The notes: generated from the letters alone by a model not told the origin. A DNA stretch of 64,000 nt from an uncultured Erythrobacter sp. (GCA_947500645.1 CANMSD010000003.1:53501-117500), one strand, 5' to 3'; counted from the first letter of the stretch, positions 34,107-43,506 are shown. Translations and numbers: made by a program.

Positions 34107-35270
34107 CTACATGCTCCGCGCGATCACCATCTTCATTACTTCGTTCGAGCCGCCGAAGATCCGTGTGATGCGGCTGTCGCGGTACATCCGCGCGATCGGA
34201 TAATCGTTGATGAAGCCGGCCCCGCCGTGGAACTGCAGACACTTGTCGACCACCTCGCCTTGCAGTTCCGTGACCCAGTATTTCGCCATGCAAGCAGTCG
34301 GCACGTCGAGTTCGCCCTTGAGGTGTTTGGCGATACAATCATTGACGAAAATCCGCGCCGCGGTGCCGCGCGCCTTTAGGTCTGCCATCACGAATTGTGT
34401 GTTCTGGAAGTCCCAAATCGTCTGACCGAAGGCTTTGCGGTCTTTGACGAATTCCATTGTGGTTTCGAGCGCCTTTTCGATCCCCGTCATCGCGCCCATG
34501 GCGATAATCAGCCGTTCTTGCGGCAGCTCGCCCATCAGCTGATAGAAGCCTTTGCCTTCCTCGCCGCCGAGCACATTCTCCGCCGGTACGAAGACATCGT
34601 CGAAGAACAGCTCCGAAGTATCCGCAGCATCGAGTCCGATCTTGTCGAGCTTCTTGCCCCGCTGGAATCCTTCAGCGCCTTCTGTCTCGAGCAGCATCAG
34701 CGAAATGCCTTTGGCCCGCTCATTCGGATCGGTCTTGGCGACGACGATAATGAAGTCCGCCGTCTGCCCGCTGGAAATATAGGTCTTGGCTCCGTTGATC
34801 CGGTAGCCATTGCCATCCTTCAGCGCAGTGGTGGTGATGCTTTGCAGATCTGAACCCACGCCGGGTTCCGTCATCGCAATCGCGCTGACCAGCTCGCCCG
34901 TGACCAATTTGGGCAGATACTTTTTCTTCTGCTCCTCGGTCCCGTGGCGGACGAGATAGGGTAAGATGACCGTGTTGTGCAGGCTTGCAGCGAAGCCTTC
35001 AACGCCGTGCTTTGATTGTTGATCGAGCACCACCATGTCGTGCCGGAAATCGCCGCCATGGCCGCCATATTCTTCGGGTACCGAGACCCCAAGAAGACCG
35101 GCTTCTCCGGCTTCGTTCCAGAATTCGCGCTCAACCTGGCCGTCTTCGCGCCATTTCATGATGCGCTTTTCTGGCGCGTGCTGCTGATAGAATTTGCCGA
35201 CTGCGTCCGCGAAGATCGAAATCTCCTCGTCGTCCATGAACTCTGGTTGGGGTACGTCGATCACTGACAT
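34107..35270 (-). CDS. Acyl-CoA dehydrogenase
   Basis: A 387-residue FAD enzyme for the first step of acyl-CoA beta-oxidation. Motifs: AIAMTEPGVGSDLQSITT and YISSGQTADFIIVVAKT (FAD/substrate), DTSELFFDDVFVPAENVLG, ECLQ-like QFHGGAGFINDYPIARMYRDSRI and the final IFGGSNEVMKMVIARSM. The C-terminal site is GG rather than the EGT of medium-chain enzymes, so the catalytic base is probably elsewhere, as in long-chain or isovaleryl types. It follows the enoyl-CoA hydratase by one base, so the pair is coupled. Confidence 0.92.
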   Translation of the reverse strand: MSVIDVPQPEFMDDEEISIFADAVGKFYQQHAPEKRIMKWREDGQVEREFWNEAGEAGLLGVSVPEEYGGHGGDFRHDMVVLDQQSKHGVEGFAASLHNTVILPYLVRHGTEEQKKKYLPKLVTGELVSAIAMTEPGVGSDLQSITTTALKDGNGYRINGAKTYISSGQTADFIIVVAKTDPNERAKGISLMLLETEGAEGFQRGKKLDKIGLDAADTSELFFDDVFVPAENVLGGEEGKGFYQLMGELPQERLIIAMGAMTGIEKALETTMEFVKDRKAFGQTIWDFQNTQFVMADLKARGTAARIFVNDCIAKHLKGELDVPTACMAKYWVTELQGEVVDKCLQFHGGAGFINDYPIARMYRDSRITRIFGGSNEVMKMVIARSM

Positions 35271-35271
35271 C

Positions 35272-36033
35272 TTACTTCCCCTTCCAGTTCGGTGCGCGCT
35301 TCTCTGCGAAGGCTGCTGCGCCTTCGCGGGCGTCTTCGGATACGAAAACCGGCGCGATCAGCTGGGCCTGCTTGGTGTAGCGGTCCTCCATCGCCCATCC
35401 GCGCGATTCCTTGATGATCTGCTTGGATACACGCACGGCGAGCGGGCCATTCGCCGCGATCTTGGCGGCAAGCGCTTTGGCTCCATCAAGCGCAGAGCCT
35501 TCAGTCACTTCGTTGATCAAGCCAATGTCATAGGCACGCTGAGCGTCCATGAAATCACCGGTCAGTGCCATTTCCATAGCTACCCGCTCAGGGATTTGAT
35601 CGGGCAGCATCATCACCCCGCCTGCCGCTGCGACGAGGCCGCGCTTGGCCTCTGGAATGCCGAACTTGGCAGCCGAACTCGCAACCACAAGATCGCAAGC
35701 GATCATCAGCTCAAGACCGCCGGCGAGCGCGTAGCCCTCAACTGCTGCGATAAGTGGCTTGGCCGGAGGAGCCTGCACCACGCCGCCGAACCCGCGCCCT
35801 TCGACCACGGGGCTTTCGCCGCGCAGGAAGCCTTTGAGGTCCATGCCTGAACAGAACGTGCCGCCCGCTCCGGTCAGGATGCCGACACGCAAATCGTCTT
35901 CGCTGTCCAGGCGGTCCATCGCTTCCGCAATGCCTTCAGCCGCCGCTTTGGTCATGGCGTTCTTGGCCTCGGGCCGATTGATGGTGACGATTAGGACGCC
36001 GTTATCGACTTCGGTGAGGATTTCCTCGGACAT
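35272..36033 (-). CDS. Enoyl-CoA hydratase/isomerase-family protein
   Basis: A 253-residue crotonase-fold enzyme. VLIVTINRPEAKNAM, LTGAGGTFCSGMDLKGF (oxyanion hole) and GGLELMIACDLVVASSAAKFGIPEAKRGL (catalytic Glu region) are all present. It hydrates 2-enoyl-CoA. The start MSEEILTEVDNGV at 36033 has GGAGAGAG upstream; a longer reading to 36087 is not supported. Its stop is one base from the acyl-CoA dehydrogenase start, and the thiolase genes are divergent 106 bases away, together giving a compact acyl-CoA degradation module. Confidence 0.9.
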   Translation of the reverse strand: MSEEILTEVDNGVLIVTINRPEAKNAMTKAAAEGIAEAMDRLDSEDDLRVGILTGAGGTFCSGMDLKGFLRGESPVVEGRGFGGVVQAPPAKPLIAAVEGYALAGGLELMIACDLVVASSAAKFGIPEAKRGLVAAAGGVMMLPDQIPERVAMEMALTGDFMDAQRAYDIGLINEVTEGSALDGAKALAAKIAANGPLAVRVSKQIIKESRGWAMEDRYTKQAQLIAPVFVSEDAREGAAAFAEKRAPNWKGK

Positions 36034-36139
36034 GGCTTTCTCTCTCCAATTGCAAACTGAAACTTGTCTTGCACCCTTGCTGGCCAAGGTTTACGCAAAC
36101 GTCAACTAAGATTCGAAATTCATCGGGAAAGGTACAGCA

Positions 36140-37408
36140 ATGGCTGAGGCATATATTATCGACGCGGTGCGCACGCCGCGCGGGATCGGCAAACAAGGTA
36201 AGGGCGCATTGGCCGCCGAACATCCTCAGCATCTAGCCGCGACTGTGATGCGCGCGATCAAAGATCGCAACAATCTCGATACCGGCACAGTCGACGATGT
36301 GATCTGGTCGGTTTCCACGCAAGACGGGATGCAGGCGGGCGATCTTGGGCGCATGGCTGCTCTTGATGCAGGCTACGACATCACCTCCAGCGGAACCACG
36401 CTGGATCGCTTCTGCGGCGGCGGGATCACTTCGGTCAGCCTAGCGGCGGCGCAGGTGATGAGCGGCATGGAGGATTGCGTTGTCGCGGGCGGCACTGAGA
36501 TGATGAGCCTGACGGCAGCGATGATGAAGGAGAAGATGCAGGCCGGGCTCAAGCCGCCGATGATGGGCAGCTACAATGAACGACTGCAGCGCGTACATCC
36601 GCAGTCGCACCAAGGCATTTGTGGTGACGCGATTGCGACGATGGAGGGCTTCACCCGCGAGGAGCTGGACGAGGTAGGCTACCGCTCTCAACAGCGTGCT
36701 GCCGCTGCGATCGAAGAAGGACGGTTCGACAAATCCATCGTCCCGGTTATCGATGACGAAGGCAATGTCATCCTCGACAAGGAAGAATATCCGCGTCCGC
36801 AAACGACCCGCGAAGGGTTGGCCGAACTGGAGCCAGCCTTCGCCAAGATCGCTGACGTTCCGCTCGATGCCAATGGCACCACGTTCCGCGGTCTGGTCAA
36901 TCAGAAATACCCGGATCTCGAAATTCAGAACTTCCACCACGCGGGCAACAGCTCTGGCGTGGTCGACGGTGCGGCGGCTGTGCTGGTAACGAGCAAGGAA
37001 TACGCAGAGAAGCATGGCCTGAAACCACGCGCGCGCATCGTCGCGACCGCGAACATGGGCGATGACCCGACACTGATGCTCAACGCGCCTGTGCCAGCGG
37101 CCAAGAAAGTGCTGGAAAAGGCGGGCATGAGTATCGACGATATCGACCTGTTTGAAATCAACGAGGCGTTTGCAGTCGTTGCCGCCAAGTTTGTGCGCGA
37201 TCTTGAGCTGGATTGGGATAAGGTGAACGTGAACGGCGGCTCGATTGCCCTGGGGCATCCGATCGGCGCGACCGGCTCGATTCTGATCGGCACGATGGTT
37301 GATGAGCTCGAGCGGCAGGATAAGCGCTATGGATTGGTCACCATGTGTGCTGCGGGCGGCATGGCACCAGCGATTATCGTCGAGCGCGTGGCTGACTTCG
37401 TAGACTGA
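36140..37408 (+). CDS. Acetyl-CoA C-acyltransferase (thiolase)
   Basis: A 422-residue thiolase that cleaves 3-ketoacyl-CoA. Cys92 in LDRFCGGGITSVSLAA is the nucleophile, GHPIGATG supplies the His, and Cys403 in TMCAAGGMAP is the second cysteine. All three catalytic elements are intact. It is divergent from the hydratase/dehydrogenase pair and eight bases before a thiolase-like gene, which suggests that this and the next gene are one transcript. Confidence 0.95.
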   Translation: MAEAYIIDAVRTPRGIGKQGKGALAAEHPQHLAATVMRAIKDRNNLDTGTVDDVIWSVSTQDGMQAGDLGRMAALDAGYDITSSGTTLDRFCGGGITSVSLAAAQVMSGMEDCVVAGGTEMMSLTAAMMKEKMQAGLKPPMMGSYNERLQRVHPQSHQGICGDAIATMEGFTREELDEVGYRSQQRAAAAIEEGRFDKSIVPVIDDEGNVILDKEEYPRPQTTREGLAELEPAFAKIADVPLDANGTTFRGLVNQKYPDLEIQNFHHAGNSSGVVDGAAAVLVTSKEYAEKHGLKPRARIVATANMGDDPTLMLNAPVPAAKKVLEKAGMSIDDIDLFEINEAFAVVAAKFVRDLELDWDKVNVNGGSIALGHPIGATGSILIGTMVDELERQDKRYGLVTMCAAGGMAPAIIVERVADFVD

Positions 37409-37416
37409 CGCGCGAA

Positions 37417-38952
37417 GTGACGATCGCGGATAACACGCCAGTCATCATTGGCGTCGGCCAGCATTCCGAGCGGGTCCAGGACGATGGCTATGAGGCGCTG
37501 TCCTATATGGACATGGGCGGGCGAGCGCTGGCGGCGGCGATTGCCGATGTGGACGCGAGTGGAGAAGTCGCTCCTGCAATCGACACGGTTGCGGCAATCC
37601 GCGCCTTTGAGATCTCACGGCCAGACCGCACGCCCCCCTTCGGCGGGTCGGACAACGTGCCGCGCAGCTTTGCCAAAAGGGTAGGGGCAGACCCCGAGCG
37701 GGCGATACTTTCGACCACTGGCGGCCAATACAATCAGATGCTGGTCGGCGAGTTCGCGCGAGATATTGCTGCGGGCGATTGCCAGTGCGCGGCGATTGTC
37801 GGAGCTGAAGCCATCTCGACTGTGCTTGCGCTGTCGGCGAAGGGTGCGAAGCCCGACTGGTCCGAGGAAGTTGGCGGACAGCTCGAAGATCGGGGATATG
37901 GCAATGAAGGGCTGATGGAGTTCGGTCTGTTTGCGCATGGTGCGACCGGAGCAATCCCGCTCTATGCGCTCGCCGAAAATGCGCGGCGGGCGAAGCTGGG
38001 CAAGTCGCTCGCTGAGTATCGCCGTGACATCGGCGAACTGTTCGCGCCATTCACGCGGGTGGCGGCGGCCAATCCTCACGCGGCGGCACCGAAAGTGCGA
38101 AGCGCTGAGGAACTGGCTAGCATCACCGAACGCAATCGGATCGTCGCCGAACCCTATGCTCGGATGACGGTCGCGCGCGACCAGGTGAACCAGGCGGCGG
38201 CGATCATCATTGCCAGCGCTGGCAAAGCACGCGAACTCGGCGTGCCGGAAGAAAAGTGGGTGCATATTCACGCGGTCTCCTCAGCGACCGAGCTTGAGCT
38301 GTCCCAGCGTCCCGACCTCTCGGCCAACCCAGCTTCGATCGCCAGTGTAGAGGCGGCTCTGGCCCGAGCGGGCAAAAGCATGGCCGACATGCGTTTCCTC
38401 GATTTTTATTCCTGCTTTGCGATCCCCGTTTTCAACCAGATCGATCATTTTGGTATAGCGGTCGACGACCCGCGTGGGTTGACCTTGACCGGTGGGCTGC
38501 CGTTTTTCGGCGGGGCGGGAAATAACTATTCGGCCCATGCGATTTGCGAGGCTGTTGAGCGTGTGCGCAAGGCGCGCGGCGAGTTCGCCTTGGTGGGCGC
38601 AAATGGTGGCTGGATGAGTAAATATGCGACCGGCGTCTACTCGACCGAACCGGCCGATTGGTCGAGCAATGACCGCTTCGAGAAGCTGCCTATGGCGGAT
38701 GATGCGGTGCCGCGCGGCGAGGGTGCCTTCGATAGTGCCACCGTAGAGACCTACACGATCAACCATACGAAGAAGGGCAGCGATGCTGTCTGGCTTGGTC
38801 GCAATGCAAACGGGGAGCGGGTTAGCGGCAATGCCGATCTGAGCGACCCCGCCACGGCAGAAGCGTTTGAAAGCGGTCAGCCTTTCGGCGCCAAGTTCTC
38901 CGTCACCCAAGACGAACGTGGCCGCAATATCGGGCGAATTGTCACGGACTAA
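37417..38952 (+). CDS. Thiolase-like protein without the usual nucleophilic cysteine
   Basis: A 511-residue member of the acetyl-CoA acetyltransferase-like family. TPVIIGVGQHSERV at the start, FLDFYSCFAIPVFNQIDHFGI and LPFFGGAGNNYSAH fit the SCP2/thiolase-like branch with an extra C-terminal domain of about 120 residues. At the normal nucleophile region it reads AILSTTGGQYNQML, with no cysteine, so classical thiolysis is unlikely. The start is a GTG eight bases after the thiolase stop. Such proteins in degradation clusters may bind acyl-CoA or act on side-chain intermediates; the role here is unknown. Confidence 0.78.
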   Translation: MTIADNTPVIIGVGQHSERVQDDGYEALSYMDMGGRALAAAIADVDASGEVAPAIDTVAAIRAFEISRPDRTPPFGGSDNVPRSFAKRVGADPERAILSTTGGQYNQMLVGEFARDIAAGDCQCAAIVGAEAISTVLALSAKGAKPDWSEEVGGQLEDRGYGNEGLMEFGLFAHGATGAIPLYALAENARRAKLGKSLAEYRRDIGELFAPFTRVAAANPHAAAPKVRSAEELASITERNRIVAEPYARMTVARDQVNQAAAIIIASAGKARELGVPEEKWVHIHAVSSATELELSQRPDLSANPASIASVEAALARAGKSMADMRFLDFYSCFAIPVFNQIDHFGIAVDDPRGLTLTGGLPFFGGAGNNYSAHAICEAVERVRKARGEFALVGANGGWMSKYATGVYSTEPADWSSNDRFEKLPMADDAVPRGEGAFDSATVETYTINHTKKGSDAVWLGRNANGERVSGNADLSDPATAEAFESGQPFGAKFSVTQDERGRNIGRIVTD

Positions 38953-39055
38953 CGATCCTGCCGATGCAAGTCAGTGGCACAGATCCGGCCTTTCCTACTC
39001 GCTCGATAGCGTGCCATCGCATTGTGAACGATGAGCGGTATCGGAGTTTTGAGTT

Positions 39056-39157
39056 GGAAAAGTGTCAACTTCGTCTTTTCAGATTGTTTTTCTATATTTC
39101 AGAAGGTTGCTCTCGAAAGACCCGGTTGACACGGTGTCAACTTTGTCAACTTTGCTC
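39056..39157 (+). repeat. Dispersed intergenic repeat, copy A
   Basis: A 102-base element in the 343-base gap before hppD. It begins GGAAAAGTGTCAACTTCG (39056-39073), has a TTTCAG block in the middle, the palindrome GTTGACAC-G-GTGTCAAC (39125-39141) and a tandem GTCAACTTT repeat, ending TTTGCTC. Copy B at 46252 has the same order and length on the opposite strand. The rest of 38953-39295 contains a TTTGACAAA box and otherwise nothing I can name; the hppD promoter must lie after 39157. Confidence 0.75.
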
Positions 39158-39295
39158 AGACTTGGCCGCCACGCGAATACACTTTGACAAATCCACTCAG
39201 ACAGCGTATTTAGTTTCAATCGTAACCAGTTTGCTATGTGCGATGCCGTTCCTGAAGCGGATTTGGCGGCGCGCCATCATTGAGAGTCCCGACCT

Positions 39296-40429
39296 ATGAC
39301 CAAGCATCCATCCGATCTGTTCGACAATCCTGCCGGCCTCGACGGCTTTGAGTTCGTCGAGTTCTGCGCTCCCGAAAAAGGTGTGCTTGAGCCAGTGTTC
39401 GAAGCGATGGGATTCACCCGAGTGGCGAAGCATCGCTCAAAGGATGTCGATCTCTGGCGTCAGGGCGGCATCAATCTGATCGCCAATTACGAGCCGCGCT
39501 CGGCTGCTTGGTATTTCGCCCGCGAACATGGCCCGTCGGCTTGCGGCATGGCTTTCCGCGTCCGCGATGCTGTAAAGGCCTATGATCACCTCATGGCGCA
39601 GGGTGCTGAGCCGGTGGCGAACGAGCCGGGCCCGATGGAACTGCGTATCCCTGCGATCCGCGGTATTGGCGGCGCGATCCTGTATTTGGTCGATCGCTAT
39701 GAAGACGAAGACAGTGGAGGCCTGTCGATCTACGACATCGATTTTGAATACCTTCCCGGTGTCGAAAAGCACCCAGAGGGCGCTGGCTTCAAGCTGATCG
39801 ATCACCTCACGCACAACGTCTACACCGGCCGGATGAAGTACTGGGCTGACTATTACGAGACGCTCTTCAACTTCCAGGAAATCCGCTTTTTCGACATCAA
39901 GGGTGAGTATACCGGCCTGACCTCCAAGGCGCTAACCGCGCCGGACGGCAAGATTCGCATCCCGCTCAATGAAGAGGGGGAAGGCGGCAAAGGCCAGATC
40001 GAGGAATTCCTGCGCGAATTCAACGGTGAAGGCATCCAGCATATCGCTTTGATCTGCGATGATCTCGTGGCGTGCTGGGACCGCCTAAAGGACTTTGGTG
40101 TTCCGTTCATGACTGCGCCGCCTGAAACCTATTACAAGATGCTCGACGAGCGTCTGCCAGGCCACGGTGAAGACGCAGAGGCGCTCAAGATGCGCGGCAT
40201 CCTTCTCGACGGCACGACCCTGAATGAAGATGGCTCAGTTGGTCAGCCGCGCCTGTTGCTGCAGATATTTGCCGAGGCGCAGGTTGGGCCGGTGTTCTTC
40301 GAATTCATCCAGCGCAAAGGCGACGACGGTTTCGGCGAAGGCAACTTCAAGGCGCTGTTCGAGAGCATTGAGCGCGATCAGATCGCTCGCGGCGTGCTCG
40401 ATGCCAAAGCGCCAGAGCCTGCCGAATGA
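39296..40429 (+). CDS. hppD: 4-hydroxyphenylpyruvate dioxygenase
   Basis: A 377-residue Fe(II) dioxygenase converting 4-hydroxyphenylpyruvate to homogentisate in tyrosine breakdown. The N-terminal half is the degenerate VOC domain; the C-terminal half carries the iron ligands in [22 protein letters not shown] and FFEFIQR. RLLLQIF and the final residues match the family. The stop overlaps the start of the VOC gene as ATGA. Homogentisate dioxygenase, maleylacetoacetate isomerase and fumarylacetoacetase are not in this window; an aromatic aminotransferase is at 44520. Confidence 0.95.
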   Translation: MTKHPSDLFDNPAGLDGFEFVEFCAPEKGVLEPVFEAMGFTRVAKHRSKDVDLWRQGGINLIANYEPRSAAWYFAREHGPSACGMAFRVRDAVKAYDHLMAQGAEPVANEPGPMELRIPAIRGIGGAILYLVDRYEDEDSGGLSIYDIDFEYLPGVEKHPEGAGFKLIDHLTHNVYTGRMKYWADYYETLFNFQEIRFFDIKGEYTGLTSKALTAPDGKIRIPLNEEGEGGKGQIEEFLREFNGEGIQHIALICDDLVACWDRLKDFGVPFMTAPPETYYKMLDERLPGHGEDAEALKMRGILLDGTTLNEDGSVGQPRLLLQIFAEAQVGPVFFEFIQRKGDDGFGEGNFKALFESIERDQIARGVLDAKAPEPAE

Positions 40430-40989
40430 GCAACCAGGCACCCAAGTTGGCGGGCGTCCATCACGCCGCCTATCGTTGCAAGGACGCCAAGGAGACGGTC
40501 GAGTGGTATAGCCGCGTGCTGGGCATGGACTACACCACCGCCTTTGCCGAGGACCACGTCCCCTCGACTGGCGACTATGATCCCTACATGCACGTCTTCC
40601 TCGACGCGGGTAACGGCAATATCCTCGCCTTTTTCGAGCTGCCGAACCAGCCCGATATGGGCCGCGACGAGAACACACCTGCCTGGGTCCAGCACCTCGC
40701 ATTTCGTGTGAATAGCGAAGAAGAATTGGTGGCTGCGAAGGAGCATGTCGAGGCGCAGGGGATCGAGGTGCTCGGCCCTACGCATCACGGCATCTTCAAG
40801 TCGATCTATTTCTTCGATCCCAATGGTCACCGGGTTGAGCTGGCCGCTGATATCGGCACCGAGGAGCAATATGCCGAGCTGAAGCGCGTTGCGCCGCTGA
40901 TGCTCGACGAATGGAGCCAGACCAAGAAAGCCCCGCGCCACGCCGATTGGCTGCACGAAATCGCGCGGAAAGAACATGGGGCGAACTAA
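40426..40989 (+). CDS. VOC-family protein (glyoxalase/dioxygenase-like)
   Basis: A 187-residue protein with [29 protein letters not shown] at the start, [26 protein letters not shown] in the middle, and [17 protein letters not shown] at the end. These give the two-module VOC metal site (His, His, Glu). The start overlaps the hppD stop (ATGA), so it is co-translated with it. Similar genes sit beside hppD in other sphingomonads; function on a tyrosine-pathway intermediate is inference. Confidence 0.85.
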   Translation: MSNQAPKLAGVHHAAYRCKDAKETVEWYSRVLGMDYTTAFAEDHVPSTGDYDPYMHVFLDAGNGNILAFFELPNQPDMGRDENTPAWVQHLAFRVNSEEELVAAKEHVEAQGIEVLGPTHHGIFKSIYFFDPNGHRVELAADIGTEEQYAELKRVAPLMLDEWSQTKKAPRHADWLHEIARKEHGAN

Positions 40990-41114
40990 GTTGTGATGCT
41001 GAAGCGCGCTCGTTTTCGGCGCGAGCAGGCCGGCACCCCCACGTAGGATCACTTACAGGCTCTTAACCTCTTTTATCTATTGGCTTTTCGTTCGAACTCG
41101 GAGCGAAAGACGCG

Positions 41115-43055
41115 ATGGCGAAGCTATCAGCCAATATGAAATCTCGGACCGCTACGGCGGTGCGGGAGATCTATCGGCCAATTATACGTGGCTACTTCGC
41201 TGTATTTGCGGCGTATTATCTAGTTCTGATGCCGGTCAACTTCATGTTCTATAAGGGCATGGATCTGGTGGCGATCGTTGCCACAGCATCGCTCTCCATC
41301 CTTATAGCGCTTTTCGGCATCTGGTATCTGCGCAAGCCAGCTCCACTCATTAGGCTGGAGCAATTGCTGGCAGTACTCAACGTTCTCGTCGTCGCCAACG
41401 TCGTGATCGCTCTCAATATTGCGTTTGCACCAGAGAAACTCACCTACTTTGTGATCATGGTGATGCTGTTCGCGCTTGCCAGTGTCAGCACGCGCCAATC
41501 GGTGTTCTCGATCTTTATCGCAACTTCGGGTTTCCTCACCTATGTGCCGCGCTTGAATTCTGGCGATCTCGTTACATATGGCTTTCTGGTTTTCGGGGCT
41601 GTCGCTGCATCGGTCTCCATTGCCTATTACTTGCGCAAGGCGATCATACGTATCGCTGACGCGAAACTGGACGCTGAAAGCGAGCTTAAGGAAGCGCAGA
41701 CAGTCTCCGAGAGCCTGCGCCACAAATCGCTCTCCGACAGCCTCACTGGTCTGCCTAATCGCCGTGCCTTCTTTGAGGCGCTGCGTAAGGGCATTAGCCT
41801 TATCTCCAGGGCGCGCGATCAAAACAACATGGAAAGCCCAGTTTACAATGATAGCTTGTGGCTGATCCTGGTCGATCTTGATGGCTTCAAGGCGGTCAAT
41901 GACGTCCACGGTCACCTGGTTGGCGACCTGTTGCTGAAGGAAGTGGCTGAACGGCTAAAGGCGCATTGCGATGGGTCGGCCCATGTAAGTCGCATGGGCG
42001 GCGATGAATTCAACATCATCCTATCCTCGCCTTGTGATGAGCCGCAAATCAAGGCCTGGTGTGATCGTTTGTTGGAGACTCTCGCTAAGTCCTACGTCAT
42101 CGAGGGTCGCTATATCCGTGTTTCCGGCTCAATCGGCTGCAAGATGATGGATTTGGAGCAAGGCGCCCGTTCGCAGATCAACGAGGCCGACTATGCTCTC
42201 ATGGCTGCGAAGAAGCAGGGTAAGAACCGCTGCGTTGTCTTCAGCGGCGCTCATGCGCGGCAGGCGGCAGAACGCTATCAGGTCGAGCAAGCTCTGCGCT
42301 TTGCCGACCTTGAGCAAGAAATCGAGTTACTGTTCCAGCCGCAAGTTAACTTGCGCGATAATCAGATTGTTCGAGCTGAAGCATTGGCGCGATGGACCAG
42401 CCCGATGGTCGGCGAGATAGAGCCAAGCCACTTCATCAAAGTGGCCGAGGAAAGCGGTTTGATCACTGACATCACGCTTACGGTGGTTGGGAAGGCGTTC
42501 AGTGCAATGCATGAATGGGCCGATCCCGTGCCAATCGCGATCAACCTCTCTAGCCACGACGTGATCACCGATCCGATTATCGATCAGATTATTACGATGG
42601 TTGAAGAGTTTGAACTGAACCCGTCACTGATCGAATTTGAAGTGACGGAAACAGCCATGATGGCTGACCTCGACAAGGCCACTGCGAATCTGAAACGCCT
42701 GACTCAAAAGGGTTTCACGATCGCGCTGGATGACTTCGGGACGGGCTATTCGAACTTTAGCTACCTGCGCCGCTTGCCCATCGAAAAGCTCAAGGTAGAT
42801 CGCTCCTTCCTTGAAAACGCAGGCGATCCGATGACAGAGAAAGTGTTGTTTTCGCTCGCCGGCATGGCGCGAACGCTGGGGGTGCAATGCTTGCTCGAGG
42901 GAATTGAGAGCGAGATCGACCTTTTGATGGCTAAGCGGGTCGGCGCTGACGCTGTTCAGGGCTTCCTATTCGGTAAACCCATGAACGCTGCAGATCTGAA
43001 GGCATTTCTGGTCGATACTTCGCGCCCGGAGCCTTCCGCTAACGCGATTGCCTAA
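41115..43055 (+). CDS. Membrane GGDEF-EAL protein (c-di-GMP turnover)
   Basis: A 646-residue inner-membrane protein. Six hydrophobic helices fill about 28-172 and do not match a named sensor module that I recognise; a short coiled coil follows. The GGDEF motif is intact (SRMGGDEF, 295-299) but the RxxD inhibitory site five residues before it is absent. The EAL domain begins near 404 with EAL at 422-424 and keeps NLSSHDV, VTETAM, DDFGTGYSNFSYL, KLKVDRSF, EGIES and QGFLFGKP, so phosphodiesterase activity is likely. It is monocistronic, convergent with tRNA-Ser. Confidence 0.93.
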   Translation: MAKLSANMKSRTATAVREIYRPIIRGYFAVFAAYYLVLMPVNFMFYKGMDLVAIVATASLSILIALFGIWYLRKPAPLIRLEQLLAVLNVLVVANVVIALNIAFAPEKLTYFVIMVMLFALASVSTRQSVFSIFIATSGFLTYVPRLNSGDLVTYGFLVFGAVAASVSIAYYLRKAIIRIADAKLDAESELKEAQTVSESLRHKSLSDSLTGLPNRRAFFEALRKGISLISRARDQNNMESPVYNDSLWLILVDLDGFKAVNDVHGHLVGDLLLKEVAERLKAHCDGSAHVSRMGGDEFNIILSSPCDEPQIKAWCDRLLETLAKSYVIEGRYIRVSGSIGCKMMDLEQGARSQINEADYALMAAKKQGKNRCVVFSGAHARQAAERYQVEQALRFADLEQEIELLFQPQVNLRDNQIVRAEALARWTSPMVGEIEPSHFIKVAEESGLITDITLTVVGKAFSAMHEWADPVPIAINLSSHDVITDPIIDQIITMVEEFELNPSLIEFEVTETAMMADLDKATANLKRLTQKGFTIALDDFGTGYSNFSYLRRLPIEKLKVDRSFLENAGDPMTEKVLFSLAGMARTLGVQCLLEGIESEIDLLMAKRVGADAVQGFLFGKPMNAADLKAFLVDTSRPEPSANAIA

Positions 43056-43122
43056 CCCGTGGTCAAGATCTCAGTCAGTTGCCACTGGTGCTCCGGGCGG
43101 CATGCAGTTGGTTTGATGAAAG

Positions 43123-43213
43123 TGGCGGAGACGGAGGGATTCGAACCCTCGATACCCGTAGTAGGTATGGTTCCTTAGCAGGGAACTGGTTTCAGCCACT
43201 CACCCACGTCTCC
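43123..43213 (-). tRNA. tRNA-Ser (GCT)
   Basis: On the minus strand, acceptor GGAGACG (complement of 43207-43213) pairs with CGTCTCC, followed by a G and an encoded CCA (43123-43125). The long variable arm typical of serine tRNAs is present, and the anticodon GCT is the complement of 43177-43179. The length is 91 bases. The interval 43056-43506 otherwise contains only the eipA upstream repeats. Confidence 0.96.
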
Positions 43214-43374
43214 GCACGGGCAGCTGTGTTTTGGCTGCGAGGGCGCGCTATAGTCGCGGCAAATGCCAGCGGCAAGATGCCTCTTTGCCAAAAATCGTCT
43301 TTCGAGGGCCTGATCCGTGTCGCGAGGGTGGCAGGTCTAGCAAAAGGTTAGGTGAAAACACGGCAATTGCGGGT

Positions 43375-43425
43375 TTCATCGCATAAACCGATTCGGTTCA
43401 TCGCATTTTCGATTCGATTCATCGC
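43375..43425. promoter_or_regulatory. Three phased TTCATCGC repeats with three GANTC sites upstream of eipA
   Basis: TTCATCGC occurs at 43375-43382, 43397-43404 and 43418-43425, at 22- and 21-base steps, about two helical turns. The last two are preceded by CGATTCGG or CGATTCGA. GATTC, the CcrM (GANTC) methylation target, occurs at 43390, 43411 and 43416. The block ends 81 bases before the eipA ATG. In Brucella eipA is a CtrA-regulated gene, so a cell-cycle signal is plausible; the binding factor is not known. Confidence 0.6.
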
Positions 43426-43506
43426 CGGGCAATTGTCGGGAGGCCAGCAAAGGACTCTGCTTGGCCCTGAACAGGCCTGAAAACGCACTTGGGAAGGTCA
43501 AACCTG

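Noticed and set aside
36440..37258. A 272-residue open frame on the minus strand
   Set aside because: It is antisense to the thiolase with all catalytic motifs intact, and shows no domain of its own.
39125..39141. GTTGACAC palindrome as a dedicated hppD operator
   Set aside because: A similar block is in repeat copy B between unrelated convergent genes, so it is better explained as part of a dispersed element.
43375..43425. CRISPR-like short repeats
   Set aside because: Only three 8-base repeats with about 13-base spacers, no cas genes; phasing fits a protein-binding site.
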